Assembly (NCBI RefSeq): GCF_040939455.1
Contig: NC_134108.1
Span: forward strand, 50,157,501 to 50,221,500
DNA length: 64,000 nucleotides
Origin: Microcebus murinus
Taxonomy: Eukaryota > Chordata > Mammalia > Primates > Cheirogaleidae
Direction of reading: 5' to 3'
Shown: positions 1 through 15,542 of the stretch, in pieces
Position numbering within the stretch: the first letter of the stretch is position 1
How the letters are laid out: every line of letters starts with the position of its first letter
The notes under the pieces: generated by a model
Databases searched by the model: none
Seen by the model: the letters and a program-made list of their open reading frames with translations, nothing else
What the model was told of the DNA's origin: nothing
Translations under genes and position numbers: made by a program

Positions 1-351
1 AAAAACAATGGAAATATAGGAAGTGCCAGGAGAGATAATCTCATATAGGGCACAAGGCTCACTCATAGGTGATGTCTTAGCAGAAATCTGGAAGGAATAG
101 GGCAATATCTCATTACTTATTTATAAAATCATAAAATTTTAAAAGAAATCTCAGTAGGGGTCTTTATAAACTTAAAGATTTATATAAGAGCTTTAGAATC
201 AGAAAGCTCCAGAATACCCAAAAATTATTTTCAATATGTAGTGAGCAGATGTTTGTTTTGCCAGACATCAGAGCATATCTTAAGGCTATAATAATTAAAA
301 ACATGGTACACCCTTGTTTGTAGTAGCTCATGCCATTCCAGGGGCCATAGC

Positions 352-533
352 AGGGGTCCCTAACCTGTAGTGAGTTATATAATTATTGTGTATTACAATG
401 TAATAAAAATAGAAATAAAGTGTCCAATAAATGTAATGTGCTTGAATCATCCTGAAACTATCCTCCTTACATCCATGAAAAAGTTGTCTTCCATGAAAAC
501 AGTCCCTAGTACAAAAAAGGTTTTGGACTGCTA
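352..533 (+). mobile_element. hAT-type non-autonomous DNA transposon fragment
   Basis: The left end reads CAGGGGTCCCTAACC and the right end (reverse strand) gives a related CAGTCCAAAACC-type terminus. The interior matches the familiar primate element with 'TTGTCTTCCATGAAAACAG' and 'GTCCCTAGTAC'. The flanks share a degraded CCATA, consistent with an old 8-bp target-site duplication. Subfamily not assigned. Confidence 0.55.
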
Positions 534-1089
534 CCATAAGACCATGATTAGGGAGAGAAAACCTGGGTGAGTCATGCTGAATCATCATCTGGTATTTCTT
601 CAGTGCGTGATTGGTAGCAGCCCTCTCATTGTCCAAGGACCCCTGACATGTGCACTGGCCAGATTGGGCCTACAGAAGCTCTAAGTTTCCTAGAAGCTCT
701 TGAGGGGCTGAGTGCTGAATCCAAGCATGTGGGGTTAAGGCCTCCTGGGGCTGACCTCTACCACTGAGAGATAGGACATGGGAAGAAACCAGCAGAAACA
801 ATGCTCCCTTTTTAACCTACCAGACTGTTTTAAGACTCAGTCATTTTAAATAGCCTTTCTGGAGTTCCAGCTACCGCCATTGTGAAGTTGTTGGCCAACC
901 CAGTAATCCATTCTTTGTATTTGCTTTCCCCCTTTCCTGCTTCACTCCCTTGGCTTTTGCTTCTTTGGGATTGCTTCTCTTTCCAATAGAGTGTTAGCAT
1001 GTAAACTTCTGCTTCAGTTCTGTTTTCTAGGGAAACTGAACTAAGACACCATGAAAGAAGGTATGATTGGATTATAGTGAACAACTAGG

Positions 1090-1262
1090 AGTCTTTATTT
1101 CCAAGGCCCATAAAGCACCTTACTCAAAGGAAAAACTTTAGATACATTCCCTACGAGATCAGAAATAAGGCAGAGAGGCCTGGTATCACCACTACTGTTC
1201 AACATAATATTGGTGGCTCTAGCCAATGCAAAAAGACCTAAAAGAAAACATAAAAGGTTAAG
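1090..1262 (+). mobile_element. L1 ORF2 fragment (old, truncated)
   Basis: The sequence resembles the reverse-transcriptase part of L1 ORF2: 'CACTACTGTTCAACATAATA' followed by 'TCTAGCCAATGCAAAAAGAC'. It is short, interrupted by stops and truncated at both ends, so it is a dead fragment in SNX3 intron DNA. Confidence 0.7.
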
Positions 1263-1274
1263 AAAAAAATGTAG

Positions 1275-2355
1275 TATAGTCATGTGTTGTTTAATGATAG
1301 GGATATGTTCTAGAAAAAGTATCCTTAGGTGATTTCATAGTGAAGAATCGTAGAATGTACTTACACAAACCTAGATGATATAGGCTACCACACACCTAAG
1401 CTATATAGCATAGCCTATTACTCCTGGGTTACAAACCTATACATCATGTTATTGTACTGAATGCAATAGTGAATTGTAACACAATGGGAAATGTTTATAT
1501 ATCTAAACATAGAATAGGTACAGTAAAAATAAAGAGATAAAAATAGTACATTTGTATAGGGTATGTACCTTGAATGGCGCTTGTAGTACTGGAAGTTGCT
1601 GTGGGTGAAGTAATCGAGTGGTGAATAAATGTGAAAGCCTAGGACATTACTGTACACTACCGTAGACCTTATAAACGATGTACATTTAGGCTACACTAAG
1701 TTTATAAAGTTTTTTCTTCAATAATAAATTATTAGGTTATTGTAATTTTTTTACTTTATAAACTTTTTTTTTTTTGAAACAGTGTTTTACTCTGTTGCCC
1801 TGTCTAGAGTGCAGTGGCAATATGGTAGCTCACTGCAGCCTCCAACTCCTGGGCTCAAAGGATCCTCCTACCTCAGCCTCCTAAGTAACTGGGACTATAG
1901 ATGCATGCCATGACACCTGGCTAATTTTTCTATTTTTAGTAGAAACAGGATTTTACTCTTTTTCAGGCTGGTCTTGAACTCCTGGCCTGAAGCAATCTTC
2001 CCACTTCAGCCTCCCAAAGTGCTAGGATTACAGGTGTAGGCTACCACACCAGTGCATATAAACTTGTAAAATAACTTTGACTGTTTTGTAATAACAGTTA
2101 GCTTAAAACACAATGTGAAACAGCTGTACAAAAATATTTCCTTTCTATAAGCTTTTTTCTATTTTAATTTTTTTTTCTTTTTAAACGTTTTTGTTTAAAA
2201 CCAAGACACACTTACACATTAGCCTAGGTCCGCACAGGGTCAGGATCATCAAGACGTAAGTAGGCAGTAGGAATTTTTCAGCTTTATAATTTTGTAGGAC
2301 CACCATCGTATATGCATTCAGTCTGTTGTTGACTGAAACGTGATTATGCAGCGTG
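1275..2355. mobile_element. Tigger-like (TcMar) DNA transposon, interrupted by an Alu
   Basis: The outer ends form degenerate terminal inverted repeats: TAGTCATGTGTTGTTTAATG at the left and, on the opposite strand, CAGCCACACGCTGCATAATC at the right. Internal blocks such as 'CACACCTAAGCTATATAGCA' and 'AGCCTAGGTCCGCACAGGGT' match an old primate DNA transposon that I place in the Tigger group, with uncertain subfamily. No intact transposase frame remains. An Alu (1763-2055) splits it. Confidence 0.6.
1763..2055 (-). mobile_element. Alu (J-like), inserted in the Tigger-like element
   Basis: It reads as a reverse-strand Alu: poly-T, then GAAACAGTGTTTTACTCTG, ending near CTACCACACCAGTGC. It uses the old 'CTCACTGCAGCC' form rather than the lemur form. 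TATAAACTT occurs on both sides and is a plausible target-site duplication. Confidence 0.85.
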
Positions 2356-2829
2356 TGGCTGTGTTGCTTTAGGGTTGAGCAAAGGGATTAGTGGAATGTA
2401 ATAGAGGTTAAATGCTGGCTCATGTATTTGTAGGGCATTAGTTCATAACAAAAATAACAGTGTCACTCAGTGGGGAAAGGAACTCGGCAAATGGGGTTGA
2501 AACATTAGACCATCCGTTTGGAAATAAAGACTTATAGCTTATAGTGGGTTATCAGAACTTACTAACATCAGTGTCTCCAAAGTTGGTATACAACCCCCCA
2601 CTGCTAAATTTGACTGGCTTAAAAAGACTTACAACCCACAATATACAAATTACAAATGGTTAGAACATTTCAATGTACAAAACAAGTTAGGAAAGTTTTG
2701 GATAATGACAACATTTTTTATGACTCTAGAGAAGTGTCTCAATAAGCTTTGGGCTTTGCTTAATATAGCACATGCAATCTGGAATATTTAATAAACATTG
2801 GTGAATGTATACCTTTTTATTCTCTACTA

Positions 2830-4125
2830 ACAGCTTTATTAAGATATAATTCACCCTTTTAAAGTATACAATTCAGTTAGTTTAGTATATTTACAGAGTT
2901 GGGCAACCATCACTATAATCAATTTTAGAACATTCTTGTCACCAAATAAAAGAAACCCCTGTACTCATTAGTATTCATTACCAATTTCTCTCCAACTTCT
3001 CCTCACTAATCTGCTTTCTCTGTGGATCTACCTATTTTGGACATACCATATAAATGGAAGTACATACATAATATGTGATCTGTTGTGTCTGGCTTCTTTC
3101 ACTTAGCTTGTTTTCAAGGTTCATCCTGTTGTAACATGCATCAGTACTTCATTTCTCTTTCTTGCTAAATATTCTGTTGTATACATATATGCCATTTTAT
3201 CCATTCATCATTTGGTGGACATTTAGATTGTGTTCCTACTTTTTGGCTATTATGAATAATGCTGCTGTTAACATTGGTGCACAGATTTTTGTCTGGACAT
3301 AAGGTTTCATTTCTCTTGGGTATATACCTACTAGTGTCTTGCTAGGTCATATGATAACTCTTTTTTAACCTTTTGAAAAACTGCCAAACTGCCAGCTGTT
3401 TTCCAAAGCAGCTGTACCATTTTACATTTCTACCAGCAATGTATGAGGGTTGCAGTTTTCTCCACATCCTCACCAGCCCTTGCTAACCTGTCTTTATCAT
3501 AGTTACCCTAGTGTTTGTGAGTGGTACTGCATTGTGGTTTGGTTTTTCATGTCTGTGATGGCTAAGAATATTTGTCATCTTTTCATGTACTTACTGACCA
3601 TTTATATATCCATGGAGAAATGTTTATTCAGATCCTCTATCTAATTGGATTGTCTTTGTTATTATAGGGTTGTATCTAGAACATACCGAAATCTCTTACA
3701 GATTCTTTATCATATATGATTTGCAAAAATTTCCCCTTCTATGGTTTGTTTTTCACTTTCTTTTGTTTATTTGTTTTTGAGACAGAGTCTCACTCTGTTG
3801 CCTATGCTAGAGTGCTATGGCATCAGCCTTACTCACAGTTACCTCAAAACTCCTGGGCTCAAGCAATCCTACTGCCTCAGCCTCCCAAGTAGCTAGGACT
3901 ACAGGCATACGCCACCATACCCGGCTAATTTTTCCTATATATTTTTAGTTGTCCATATAATTTCTTTCTATTTTTAGTAGAGACAGGGTCTCGCTCTTGC
4001 TCAGGCTGGTCCCAAACTCCTGAGCTCGAACAATCCACCCGCCTCATCCTCCCAGAGTGCTAGGATTATAGGCGTGAGCCACTACACCCAGCTTCACTTT
4101 CTTGATGTTTTTTAAAAGTACAGCA
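2830..4125 (-). mobile_element. L1 3' end, antisense to SNX3, with nested Alu
   Basis: The + strand carries the complement of an L1M-type 3' end, including 'CTTTATTAAGATATAATTCA', 'TTTTGGCTATTATGAATAAT' and 'TTTCTCTTGGGTATATACCT'. Homology resumes after the Alu at 3770-4093 with CACTTTCTTGATG, so the Alu inserted into the older L1. No coding capacity remains. Confidence 0.85.
3770..4093 (-). mobile_element. Strepsirrhine Alu nested in L1
   Basis: Reverse-strand dimeric Alu with the lemur-type right-arm segment (TTGTCCATATAATTTCTTTC). TTCACTTTCTT flanks it on both sides as a target-site duplication. Confidence 0.9.
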
Positions 4126-4589
4126 CTTAGCATTTAACATTAGACCAGTTACATATCTTGGGGAGTTCAACCTATGTGAAAGGTTGACTCACATTACAAT
4201 ATTGCTAAGAACAATGTAATCAAGTTATTTTGTTATAAATACTTTTAACTAAGGTCTTTTAAACTAAGCTAGAAACTCAGTGACATTTATTGTGTTCACT
4301 GGTTGTTTTGGTTAGATCTTTTTAGCTTTTATTCTAGTATGCTTTGGCTTTCAATATATTATGCTTGCCAGGCATCTTCCTAGTTACTTCTCACCCCATA
4401 TCACACACATTTCTTTGGATTCATGACTTTTAAATTGGCATTAGAATTCTATTTAGATCTTTTCAGACTGTTTAAGCAAAAATAATATGATGTGGAAGTG
4501 GACCTTTGAAATCTTAGCTGGATAAAGCATTCATGATTTTTGTAGATCATTAAGCCTACAACCTCACCATCCATTTGAATGACTACTTT

Positions 4590-4886
4590 GATTTTTTTCT
4601 TTTTTTTTTTGAGACAGAGTCATGCTCTATTAACTGAGCTAAAGTGTCATGGTGTCAGCCTAGCTCACAGCAACCTCAAACTCTTGGGCTCAAGCAATCT
4701 TCCTACCTCCACCTCCCTAGTAGCTGGGAATACAGGCTCGAACCAACACACCCAGCTAATTTTTTCTGTTTTTACTAGAGACGGAGTCTCGCTCTAGCTC
4801 AGGCTGGTCTCTAACTCCTGACCTCAAGGGATCCACCTGCCTCAGCCTAGAGTGCTAGGATTACAGGTGTAAGCCCTGCACACGGC
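4590..4886 (-). mobile_element. Alu, reverse strand
   Basis: Poly-T followed by GAGACAGAGTCATGCTCTAT, with CCTCAGCCTAGAGTGCTAGG near the far end. It is diverged from the other copies. Confidence 0.88.
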
Positions 4887-5696
4887 CCTACTTTGAATAT
4901 TATGTTAGGAAGATTTTATCTCTACATATGATAATGCATGGTAATTATTTTCTTAAATTTCATGCTAAATTCTACCCTTAATTAATGGTGGTCATTTATT
5001 TACTACACTGGTTCTAGATTCTTTTTTGTCAATAATAACTATAGATATGGATGTTTTTCCCTGCCCACCAGATAGCCATTCTACCAGAACTCAGTGGTCA
5101 GGATATCTTTCTCAGTTAAAGTCCCTACAGATTTTAACCCTCAACTAGACAGATCCTCATATAGGGCAGAGATTCAAGAATACTGGAGCAAACTTATGGA
5201 GATAAATCCTTAGATATCTTAAGCATTGGTCATCTGGAGAGAGTAAACCTAGGAAAGGATTATAGAGTTTATGTTGGACATTGTGTTTTATGTTTAATTT
5301 TTGTTGTTATTTTGGTTTTTTGTTTATCTATATGAAGTTGAATTGGTCTTTCCTTTTTTTACCCTGTTGAATTTTGTTTTAGGATAAACTCCTACGTGTA
5401 GAAACTCTACATCAAGGATTTAAAGTTTTAACTTTTTTAGAATGTGTATTATTTGCATTACTGATCAAAAGGAATACATATGTATGTGTATATGTATCAG
5501 TTTACTATTTATATTTCTCCTGTTCTGATTGTTTGCTTATACATTTCTCTATTTTGGAATTAGATGGAGGTTCAGGTAAGTGGTCGGTTATCTAATAGAT
5601 ACTTCAGCTTCTGTTATATGTCCAGCTTTTCTTAAAATAACCATAAGAAACCTAAGACAGGGTTCTTGATTTGAAGGCATTAATAGGATAGATTTG

Positions 5697-5901
5697 TGGT
5701 TCTTCACCAGAGATGGTTTTTTCTCCCAGGAGACATTTGACAGTATCTGGGGACATTTTTTATTGTCTCAACTGGGGATGCTACTAGTGTCTAGTGGGTA
5801 GAGGCCTGGGATTCTGCTAAACAAAAGAATACACAAAAAAGCCCCCCAGTACAAAGAATTATCTGGTTCAAAATGTCAATAGTGCTAAGATTGAGAAACT
5901 A
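5697..5901 (+). mobile_element. MER5A-like hAT-Charlie element
   Basis: It matches the MER5A layout: TGGTTCTTCACCAG end, 'TGCTACTAGTGTCTAGTGGG', 'CTGCTAAACAAAAGAATACA', and 'AAAATGTCAATAGTGCTAAG' near the end. Confidence 0.8.
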
Positions 5902-6654
5902 ACCTGTGAAATAAATTAGGTGCTATTTAATTGAAGCAATTATTCAAGCTCCAGGTAATTCCCAGAAGGGAGAACTCAGCATGAGTTTGACCCTTGGTTA
6001 GGCTTTGAAGAGGAAAATTTGAGATGTTCTTAGTGTGGGGAGGAAGAAATGGCAGGTTTTTGGGAAAAGATGGCAAGACCTACTATCTTTGGGTATTTGG
6101 GGGAAAGTTGACTTGTTTCTTACTGTAGGAAATGAAGAGTGGTGACAAGTATAGTCGATTAGTCTGTCATCACCCCTAACACAAGTAGGAAAGACTATAT
6201 ATGCAGATGGTAAGAGGCTGTAGAAACCACAGAATTCTTATCTATCCGTGTTACAAAGAGAACATTGATCTCTGCAGTTTCTGTTGCAATAAAACTCAGG
6301 CATTGTCTTCCCTGAGTGACATCAAAAGTATCTGAGGGGCTTGGTAACCTTTATTTCAGTATTCTGAATGTTCTCTTTGTATATAATAGTGCTTAGATAA
6401 GTCCAAGAAAAGTGATATAAGCTTTGGGCTCTCTAAGGAGCTTTGGTCTGATAGGCTATTCTGCATTTGAATATATCTTGCCTCCAAAACATTAAATCTT
6501 TTTCTATATAATTTTCTTACTCTTTTATATTTAAACTAGTTTGAGAGCGGGATGGCTCCCATAGTGAGAATGTACTGTGTCTTCATGTTGCACTCTATAA
6601 ATTTTCACAGCCTAGTAAACCTGATCAAAAACTTCTTTTCCCATGTTGTTTTAG

Positions 6655-9377
<2,723 letters not shown>

Positions 9378-10012
9378 AACTTGGCAAGAAGAGGCAAAAT
9401 GTGACTATTATGATTCATATGCACCAGTGAAGAAGTTTTAACTAACTTGTAGCATGCTGCACAGAAACTGGTATAACATGCCTTCAGTATACTAACACTC
9501 ATGCTCAGTTTTGTTTTGTTTTGGCAGTTGACAAGAAGTTAATTTGCTTTAGTGAAAATCTGTCCTTCCAGCCTTTCTACATAAATAGCTCTTCCTTGCT
9601 GTTTTAATGTGGTGTTACACTATGGCCTCACAAACTTCTTATTCCAATGTAATCTGCAATGTCCTAACTAAAATTACTGACTTGGTCTTATTTGCACAGT
9701 TTTTGTGTCATGTTTGCTTCTTGAATCTGATTAAATAGGATATTTCTCTTTCCCCCTTTTAATATGTGATGTTACTCAACCTAATTTATGTGTAGGAGCA
9801 CTACACCACTGGTTTCCAATACCACACATGTAAGATACACACTTGTGTGCAGAAGGGATCTTCCTTCAGGCTTGTAACCCTTCACGTGGAAGATTAATGA
9901 GAGAAATCTTTATATTCTGTAAAGGACAAAATCAAATTTATATACTAAAATCATTTGTCTAAAAATTTAAGTTGTTTTCAAATAAAAAATAAAATGCATT
10001 TCTGATATGCAC
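9378..10012 (+). other. SNX3: SNX3 3' untranslated region
   Basis: Follows the SNX3 stop codon without interruption by repeats, is AT-rich, and ends after a pair of AATAAA signals. The cleavage position is inferred about 15-25 bases after the signals, ahead of the G/T-rich TGATTGTGTTG. Longer alternative ends are possible. Confidence 0.75.
9981..9993 (+). terminator. SNX3: SNX3 polyadenylation signals (two overlapping AATAAA)
   Basis: AATAAA occurs at 9981-9986 and again at 9988-9993, about 605 bases after the stop. A T/G-rich downstream element follows, as expected for a cleavage site. Confidence 0.8.
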
Positions 10013-10681
10013 TGATTGTGTTGCCTCCTGCTTTTCTTTCTCCCTATGGCTTGACTGCGTAACTCACTTGCGAGGATTATTTACTAATTATATACTTCTC
10101 ATTCCTGTAACTCCAGTCCTTTCTAAACAGTGGTGATATCAAATATACTTCCACCCTTTGAATGGGGTATTTTCTTTTTAAACAACAAAAAAAGTGATGT
10201 GCTCAAAAAAAAAAAACAAAAAAAGCATTCCTTAGGGCTCATTGAATCGTTTTGAAGCACTTTGTATATTTGAAAAACGCTTTATATCTCAAGTCATTCT
10301 TTGAAAGGCCTTTTAAGAGAAGTCAATACCATGCCTCCTGTTTTTCAGAAGAATTTTTTCCTAGTACATCTGAGTGACTTGTTTAAACAAACTTAGCAAG
10401 GGTGTAATAACCCTTTTCTTAGCAGAGTATGCTTTCTCTTTAATTTGGCTTGGGATCGTAGCACACTTTATCCTCTTCAAGTAAGGAAGAAGGGCACAGT
10501 ATTGTAGTCTGACCTGTGTAAACGATGAGACCAGAAAATACGTGACTGCTTGCCTAACTTGTGTTGTGGCACTAGTCTGTACATCCTTTGGTGGTTTGGA
10601 GACCCATTGTGACCTGGAGTTAAATCTCAAGGAATGTTTGTCATCCTACCCCATAGTATCTCCTCTGAAGATGAGTTAGTC

Positions 10682-10871
10682 CAGAGGTCCTCAAACTTTT
10701 TAAACGGGGCTAGTTCACTGTCGCTCAGACCGTTGGAGAGTATGCACTGTGGGCCTGGGACGAGTCAGCTGCTAAGCAGAACAGGCAGCGCCGGCAAAAA
10801 CACCCAGCGTGCCCAATAAATGTCCTAGACGGGCGCCATGTGGCCCGCAGGCCGTAGTTTGAGGACGCCTG
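10682..10871. mobile_element. Non-autonomous hAT transposon (190 bp), copy 1
   Basis: Terminal inverted repeats are CAGAGGTCCTCAAACTTTTT at the left and CAGGCGTCCTCAAACTACGG on the opposite strand at the right. The 8-bp flanks AGTTAGTC and GGTTAGTC match at 7 of 8 bases, as expected for a hAT target-site duplication. The first 60 or so bases and the GGCCCGCAGGCCGTAGTTTG right end match a family that resembles hAT elements known from lemurs and bushbabies. The core differs from copy 2 at 56074. Confidence 0.88.
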
Positions 10872-11142
10872 GGTTAGTCTTTTTCAGAGGAAATAACTTA
10901 GGCCTTGACCACATTAGAATGTCACCAGGCAGATTGGAAGAAGTCATAGCTGCCCAATAAGGCCTTTTTATGTTCAAGTAATATATCAGTCCCATAATAC
11001 TAGGCATTTCAAACACTGTAAGAAGGCACAAAGCTAGACAATACATAAATTTTATTTCCATGAGCTACAGAAGTAAAGTCAAAGTGTTGGTACATGGAAT
11101 GGAGTAATGGTAGCTCTGCTGAAGTGACTAATTCCTCTAAAG

Positions 11143-11345
11143 CACTGGTTCTCAACCAGGGTTGATTTTGCGCCCGCCCCCCCCCCCCGGGATATTTGGC
11201 AACGTCTAAAGATATTTTTGGTTATCAGAACTGGGGAATGTTACTGGAATCTAACAGGTAGAAGTCAGAGACACTGCTAAACTTCCTACAATGCACAAAA
11301 CAGCCTCCCACAAGAGGAAAATGTCAATGGTGCTGAGGTTTTCAT
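11143..11345 (+). mobile_element. MER5A hAT-Charlie element
   Basis: CACTGGTTCTCAACCAGGGT start, 'GATATTTGGCAACGTCTAAA', 'CTGCTAAACTTCCTACAATG' and 'AAAATGTCAATGGTGCTGAG' match MER5A. A poly-C tract (about 11177-11190) interrupts its left part. Confidence 0.85.
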
Positions 11346-12440
11346 TTTCCTAGGAATCTTGATTTTGACTACATATAGACAAGGAGTAATGTGGTTTAGG
11401 ATGGGTTGCATCAGCTTGCTTAATTTTAACCTCTACCACAGTTTCCTGAGGACAGCATGCTCTTAAAAAGTCAAAGGTTTTACATTAGGCAAAAAGTTGC
11501 CTATCCCAGATAACATATTTTTGCCTAATGTAGGAAAGTACTTTTCAGTGTTGTCTCTTAGGAAACTCAGACCACAGTCCAGAGTAAAACTATACTTTTA
11601 ACCCTCTTATGTAAAAAAATGCAGGAGCTATTAACTCTACATGGGGGAGGGGGTTCTAGAAGAGTTTTTCTAAAAGAAGTTAATTTAGCAGTGAGTTACA
11701 CAGCAATGGAAGGGGAATTCTAAGGAGTTTCAGACTCTGTCCACTAGTAATTAATTGCCTCGTCTCAACTCCTGCCAATTGTAAAGGATCAACATCAGTG
11801 GTACCTTCAGTAATTTATAGGAGTTGAGGATTAAATGTAAAATCCAGAGAAGAACAGTGTCTGGGACATGTACAAGCTTAATAATAGTTGTCTGATGGCA
11901 AAACAGTAGACAAAACAGTAGTAGTAGCAGATGCTACCCCTAAACCCTGTTAAAATGGCCTCTTACTCATTTGCCCTGGCAGTTCCAGAATAGGTTTATC
12001 TGGTATTTGGCTTCTTGCTCAGAAGTTCTGCCATTATGACCCACAGTACTGATTATGACCTGTTGCAGGGAGAGTTGGGGAGGAGGAGCATGTCCTTTTT
12101 ATAATACTACATTTGTGGCTTTTCAACTCAGCCCACTATTAAAAGTCTGTCCTGTTGCCTCAGCTCGCTTTGCCTGTTTTCTTTCAGGAGTGGGGAGTAA
12201 ATATGCCCAATGAAAGGAAGCTGCTGGCCTCTAGTCCTTTACAGATAAAATGTATTTGAAGTATGGATGGACAGATAGAGAGTTTAGCACCCTGCCTGGC
12301 ACATAGATTAAATGCTCGGTGGTTGCTATCTGCCATTATTAACAATATGCAAGTGTTCAGACTGGGAAGGGAGTTAGAACCTATTTTAGAAGGATAGAGA
12401 GTTTGTCTTCGATATTTCCACCGTGCTTTCTGTTGCAGAA

Positions 12441-12590
12441 CTTCTCTGTGAAGCAGATAATATTCTTTTTACACATGAGAAGACTGAGGCTCTGCATGCT
12501 TAAGTAACATGCTCAAGGTTACCCAGGATGGGATGGCACTGGATTTAGGCTGGAAGGATGTCTGACTCTAAGGGCCATACCTTGTGTGCT
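12441..12590 (+). repeat. MIR element
   Basis: Diverged MIR core: 'CACATGAGAAGACTGAGGCT', 'AAGTAACATGCTCAAGGTTA', then 'GGATTTAGGCTGGA' in place of the usual GGGATTCGAACCC. Confidence 0.75.
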
Positions 12591-12756
12591 TCCTTCATGT
12601 GGACAGGGTGTGTAGCTTTCAACATAGTTGCTTGAATGAATGGGTGAATTTTCAGAAACATTCCATGTGTCCTCTAGGGCTGAACATGAGTGAATGAACA
12701 GATATGTTTGGTGTTTTGTGGTTTTATGGGGTTTTTGTTGTTGTTGTGTTATTGTT

Positions 12757-13076
<320 letters not shown>

Positions 13077-13157
13077 TGTGGGTTTTTTTGTGTGTGGTTT
13101 CTTTTGTTTTTGTATGCCTGGGCACAGAAGGGAAGGTTTGGTTTTATCTTTTAGTTT

Positions 13158-13528
13158 TGATTTTTTTTTTTTTGGAGACAGAGTCTCGCTCTGTTGCCTG
13201 GGTTAGAGTGCCATGGTGGCAGCCTAGCTCACGGCAACCTCAAACTCCTGGGCTCAAGCAATCCTGCTGCCTCAGCCTCCCAAGTAGCTGGAACTACAGG
13301 CATGCACAACCATACCCGGCTAATTTTTTTTCTGTATATTTTTTTTTATTTTTATTTTTTCCTCATTCTAACTCATCTATATATTTTTAGTTGGCCAATT
13401 AATTTCTTTCTATTTTTAGTAGAGACGGGGTCTTTCTCAGGCTGGTTTCAAACTCCTGAGCTCCAATGATCCCACCTCAGCCTCCCAGAGTGCTAAGATT
13501 ACAGGCGTGAGCCACCGCACCCAGCCTA
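13158..13528 (-). mobile_element. Strepsirrhine Alu with internal insertion
   Basis: Reverse-strand Alu flanked by TAGTTTTGATTTT duplications. The right arm is expanded by about 45 bases of T/TA-rich sequence (about 13333-13380) before TTTTTAGTTGGCCAATTAAT. Confidence 0.92.
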
Positions 13529-14828
13529 GTTTTGATTTTAAATTTGGGTGCCAGTAGCTCTTTGGGACATGAAGAGCTTGCTTATCAGAAGTATCTTATT
13601 TTCCTAAATGTAGCTATGCATGACAATTACTCCCTAAGATTGAGTCTAGGATTATTATTTTTTTTTTTAAAGCAGGTAATTCTGAAACAGGTTTGAACAT
13701 TTAGCTAGGAGGCCCTTTGGTTTCATAGAACTTGGTCAGATTTGATCTTACCTGGCTACTTAAGTCATTACAAGATGAAATGAGGTTCCTAAGCAATGTA
13801 GGTTGATTGTAAAAAAAAAAAAAAAGCTAAGAAATAAATAAAAAATATAAAAAGGAAAAAGTTAAAAATAATAACGAAATGAGGAAATTGAGAAAAAGAT
13901 CCTTACCAGATCTGGAGAAATTACTCTTGAGAATTTTGATTTACAGTTAAGTGAAGTTTGACTTACTCCAGCCTTGCTAAGAAAATAAGATCTTAGTAGC
14001 CAGGAAAGGTAGTTCAAAAGCAAAGCTCTAAAGGATGTTGACAAGATACTGAGTACGACCTTAATGCAGATGCTTTTTATTATAGGGTGAGTGCCATAAA
14101 CGGAAGTGATGCAGTAAACCAGTGACACTAAGCACTTTGTGCAAAGTGCTAACATGGACAGATCAAACACCAGCCCATTTTTTCAAACTCAGCCCTGTTA
14201 GGACACTGGTGAAAAGACTCATTAATAACACAGCCAGACTCGGCAGACAAGGCAAATGTGGGGGCAAGAAGGGACACAGGAGTTAAGATGGAGGGAAGGG
14301 AGTGGCCAAAGTAAAGATTTCTGGGTTTGGCTCCTTACATGTAAAGAGCTTGAAAGTTGGCACTCTTTGTCCTTAACAAGAAAAAGCTGAAAAAACAAAA
14401 TCAATTACTTTTTTTGGACCCATCAGAGAATTGATGTTGCAGGGCAAACCACCACCCCACTATCTGGAGAAACAGGCTCTTCAAGAGAGACACAGCCAAA
14501 ATTTACTTCCCTGGAGCAAGAGCTGCTGGAGGCCTAGTGTGCACTAGCATGAGAGCAAGAAATCCCTGGGGATCGCAGTCTTAGAGATGTCATTGGGCTT
14601 TACGTCCAAGAACTCCACCAGATTCTCACAGTGACTATCTAGAAAGATCCCCTTGTAGCTCTGGCATGGGAAGATGATTAATAATCATTGTGAAATGGCA
14701 CCTAGAACCTTCTTTGTTATAAAGGCCTATTCTCCAGGGCAAAAGACTGCCAGAGCCTTATCCCCGTTGGGGGAAGGGCATTCTTCCCACTCCAGCTCCA
14801 CTCTAGCCTTCCTGTCTCACCTAAGGAA

Positions 14829-14829
<1 letters not shown>

Positions 14830-14866
<37 letters not shown>

Positions 14867-15178
14867 AGACAGAGTCTCACTTTGTTGCCCAGGCTAGAGT
14901 GAGTGCCGTGGCGTCAGCCTGGCTCACAGCAACCTCAATCTCCTGGGCTCAGCGATCCTACTGCCTCAGCCTCCCTAGTAGCTGGGACTACAGGCATGCG
15001 CCGCCATGCCCGGCTAATTTTTTTTATATATATTTTTAGTTGGTCAATTAATTTCTTTATATTTTTGGTAGAGACGGGGTCTCGCTCAGGCTGGTTTCGA
15101 ACTCCTGACCTTGAGCAATCCTCCCGCCTCGGCCTCCCAAAGTGCTAGGATTACAGGCGTGAGCCACCGCGCCCGGCC
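14830..15178 (-). mobile_element. Strepsirrhine Alu with long poly-A tail, nested in L1
   Basis: About 36 T's at the left, then GAGACAGAGTCTCACTTTGT, ending GCGCCCGGCC. CTAAGGAACATTTTT is duplicated at both ends. It splits the L1 5'UTR. Confidence 0.95.
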
Positions 15179-15542
15179 TAAGGAACATTTTTTAAAAAAC
15201 AAAACAACCATAGTCAACAGGAGTCAGGCCTCCAAAGAACTGAATTGGAAATGCACTGGGGAAACACTTGTGAAGATCACAGACCCAGTAAAACTCAGAG
15301 ATTTAATCTGGAGACTATAGAATGCCCCCTCCCCACACTTCACCACCACACCAGTGGGGCTCCAGTATAATCACAGTGGGTTACAGAAGAAAGCTCCTCT
15401 CTAAGGAAGAGCAATTAGGGAACCCTAACATTAAGAGACTGGCAATAAACACTAGAGGAAGGTGAAGCCTTTGGTACTATAACTACAGCAAACATTAAAC
15501 ACAATCCAACTCCCTCACCAGATTACCACAAAACTGCACACT

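Larger units (their letters stand above)
1..6654 (+). other. SNX3: SNX3 intron (5' part lies outside the window), repeat-rich
   Basis: This stretch precedes SNX3 exon 3 and contains no SNX3 coding sequence; exons 1 and 2 must lie before position 1. It holds a hAT-like fragment (about 352-533), an L1 ORF2 fragment, a Tigger-like transposon with an Alu inside, an antisense L1 3' end with a nested Alu, another Alu, and a MER5A copy, each listed separately. I recognise nothing in about 2370-2820, 4890-5690 and 5905-6640. These stretches look like ordinary AT-rich intron. Confidence 0.8.

Noticed and set aside
880..1090. Possible LTR (MaLR-like) tail with TTTTCTAGGGAAACTGAACT
   Set aside because: Only a short end-like motif is visible; no LTR boundaries or duplication could be placed.
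14674..15148. Open frames with [10 protein letters not shown] and similar peptides, seen here and at many other sites
   Set aside because: These are translations of reverse-strand Alu elements, not genes.
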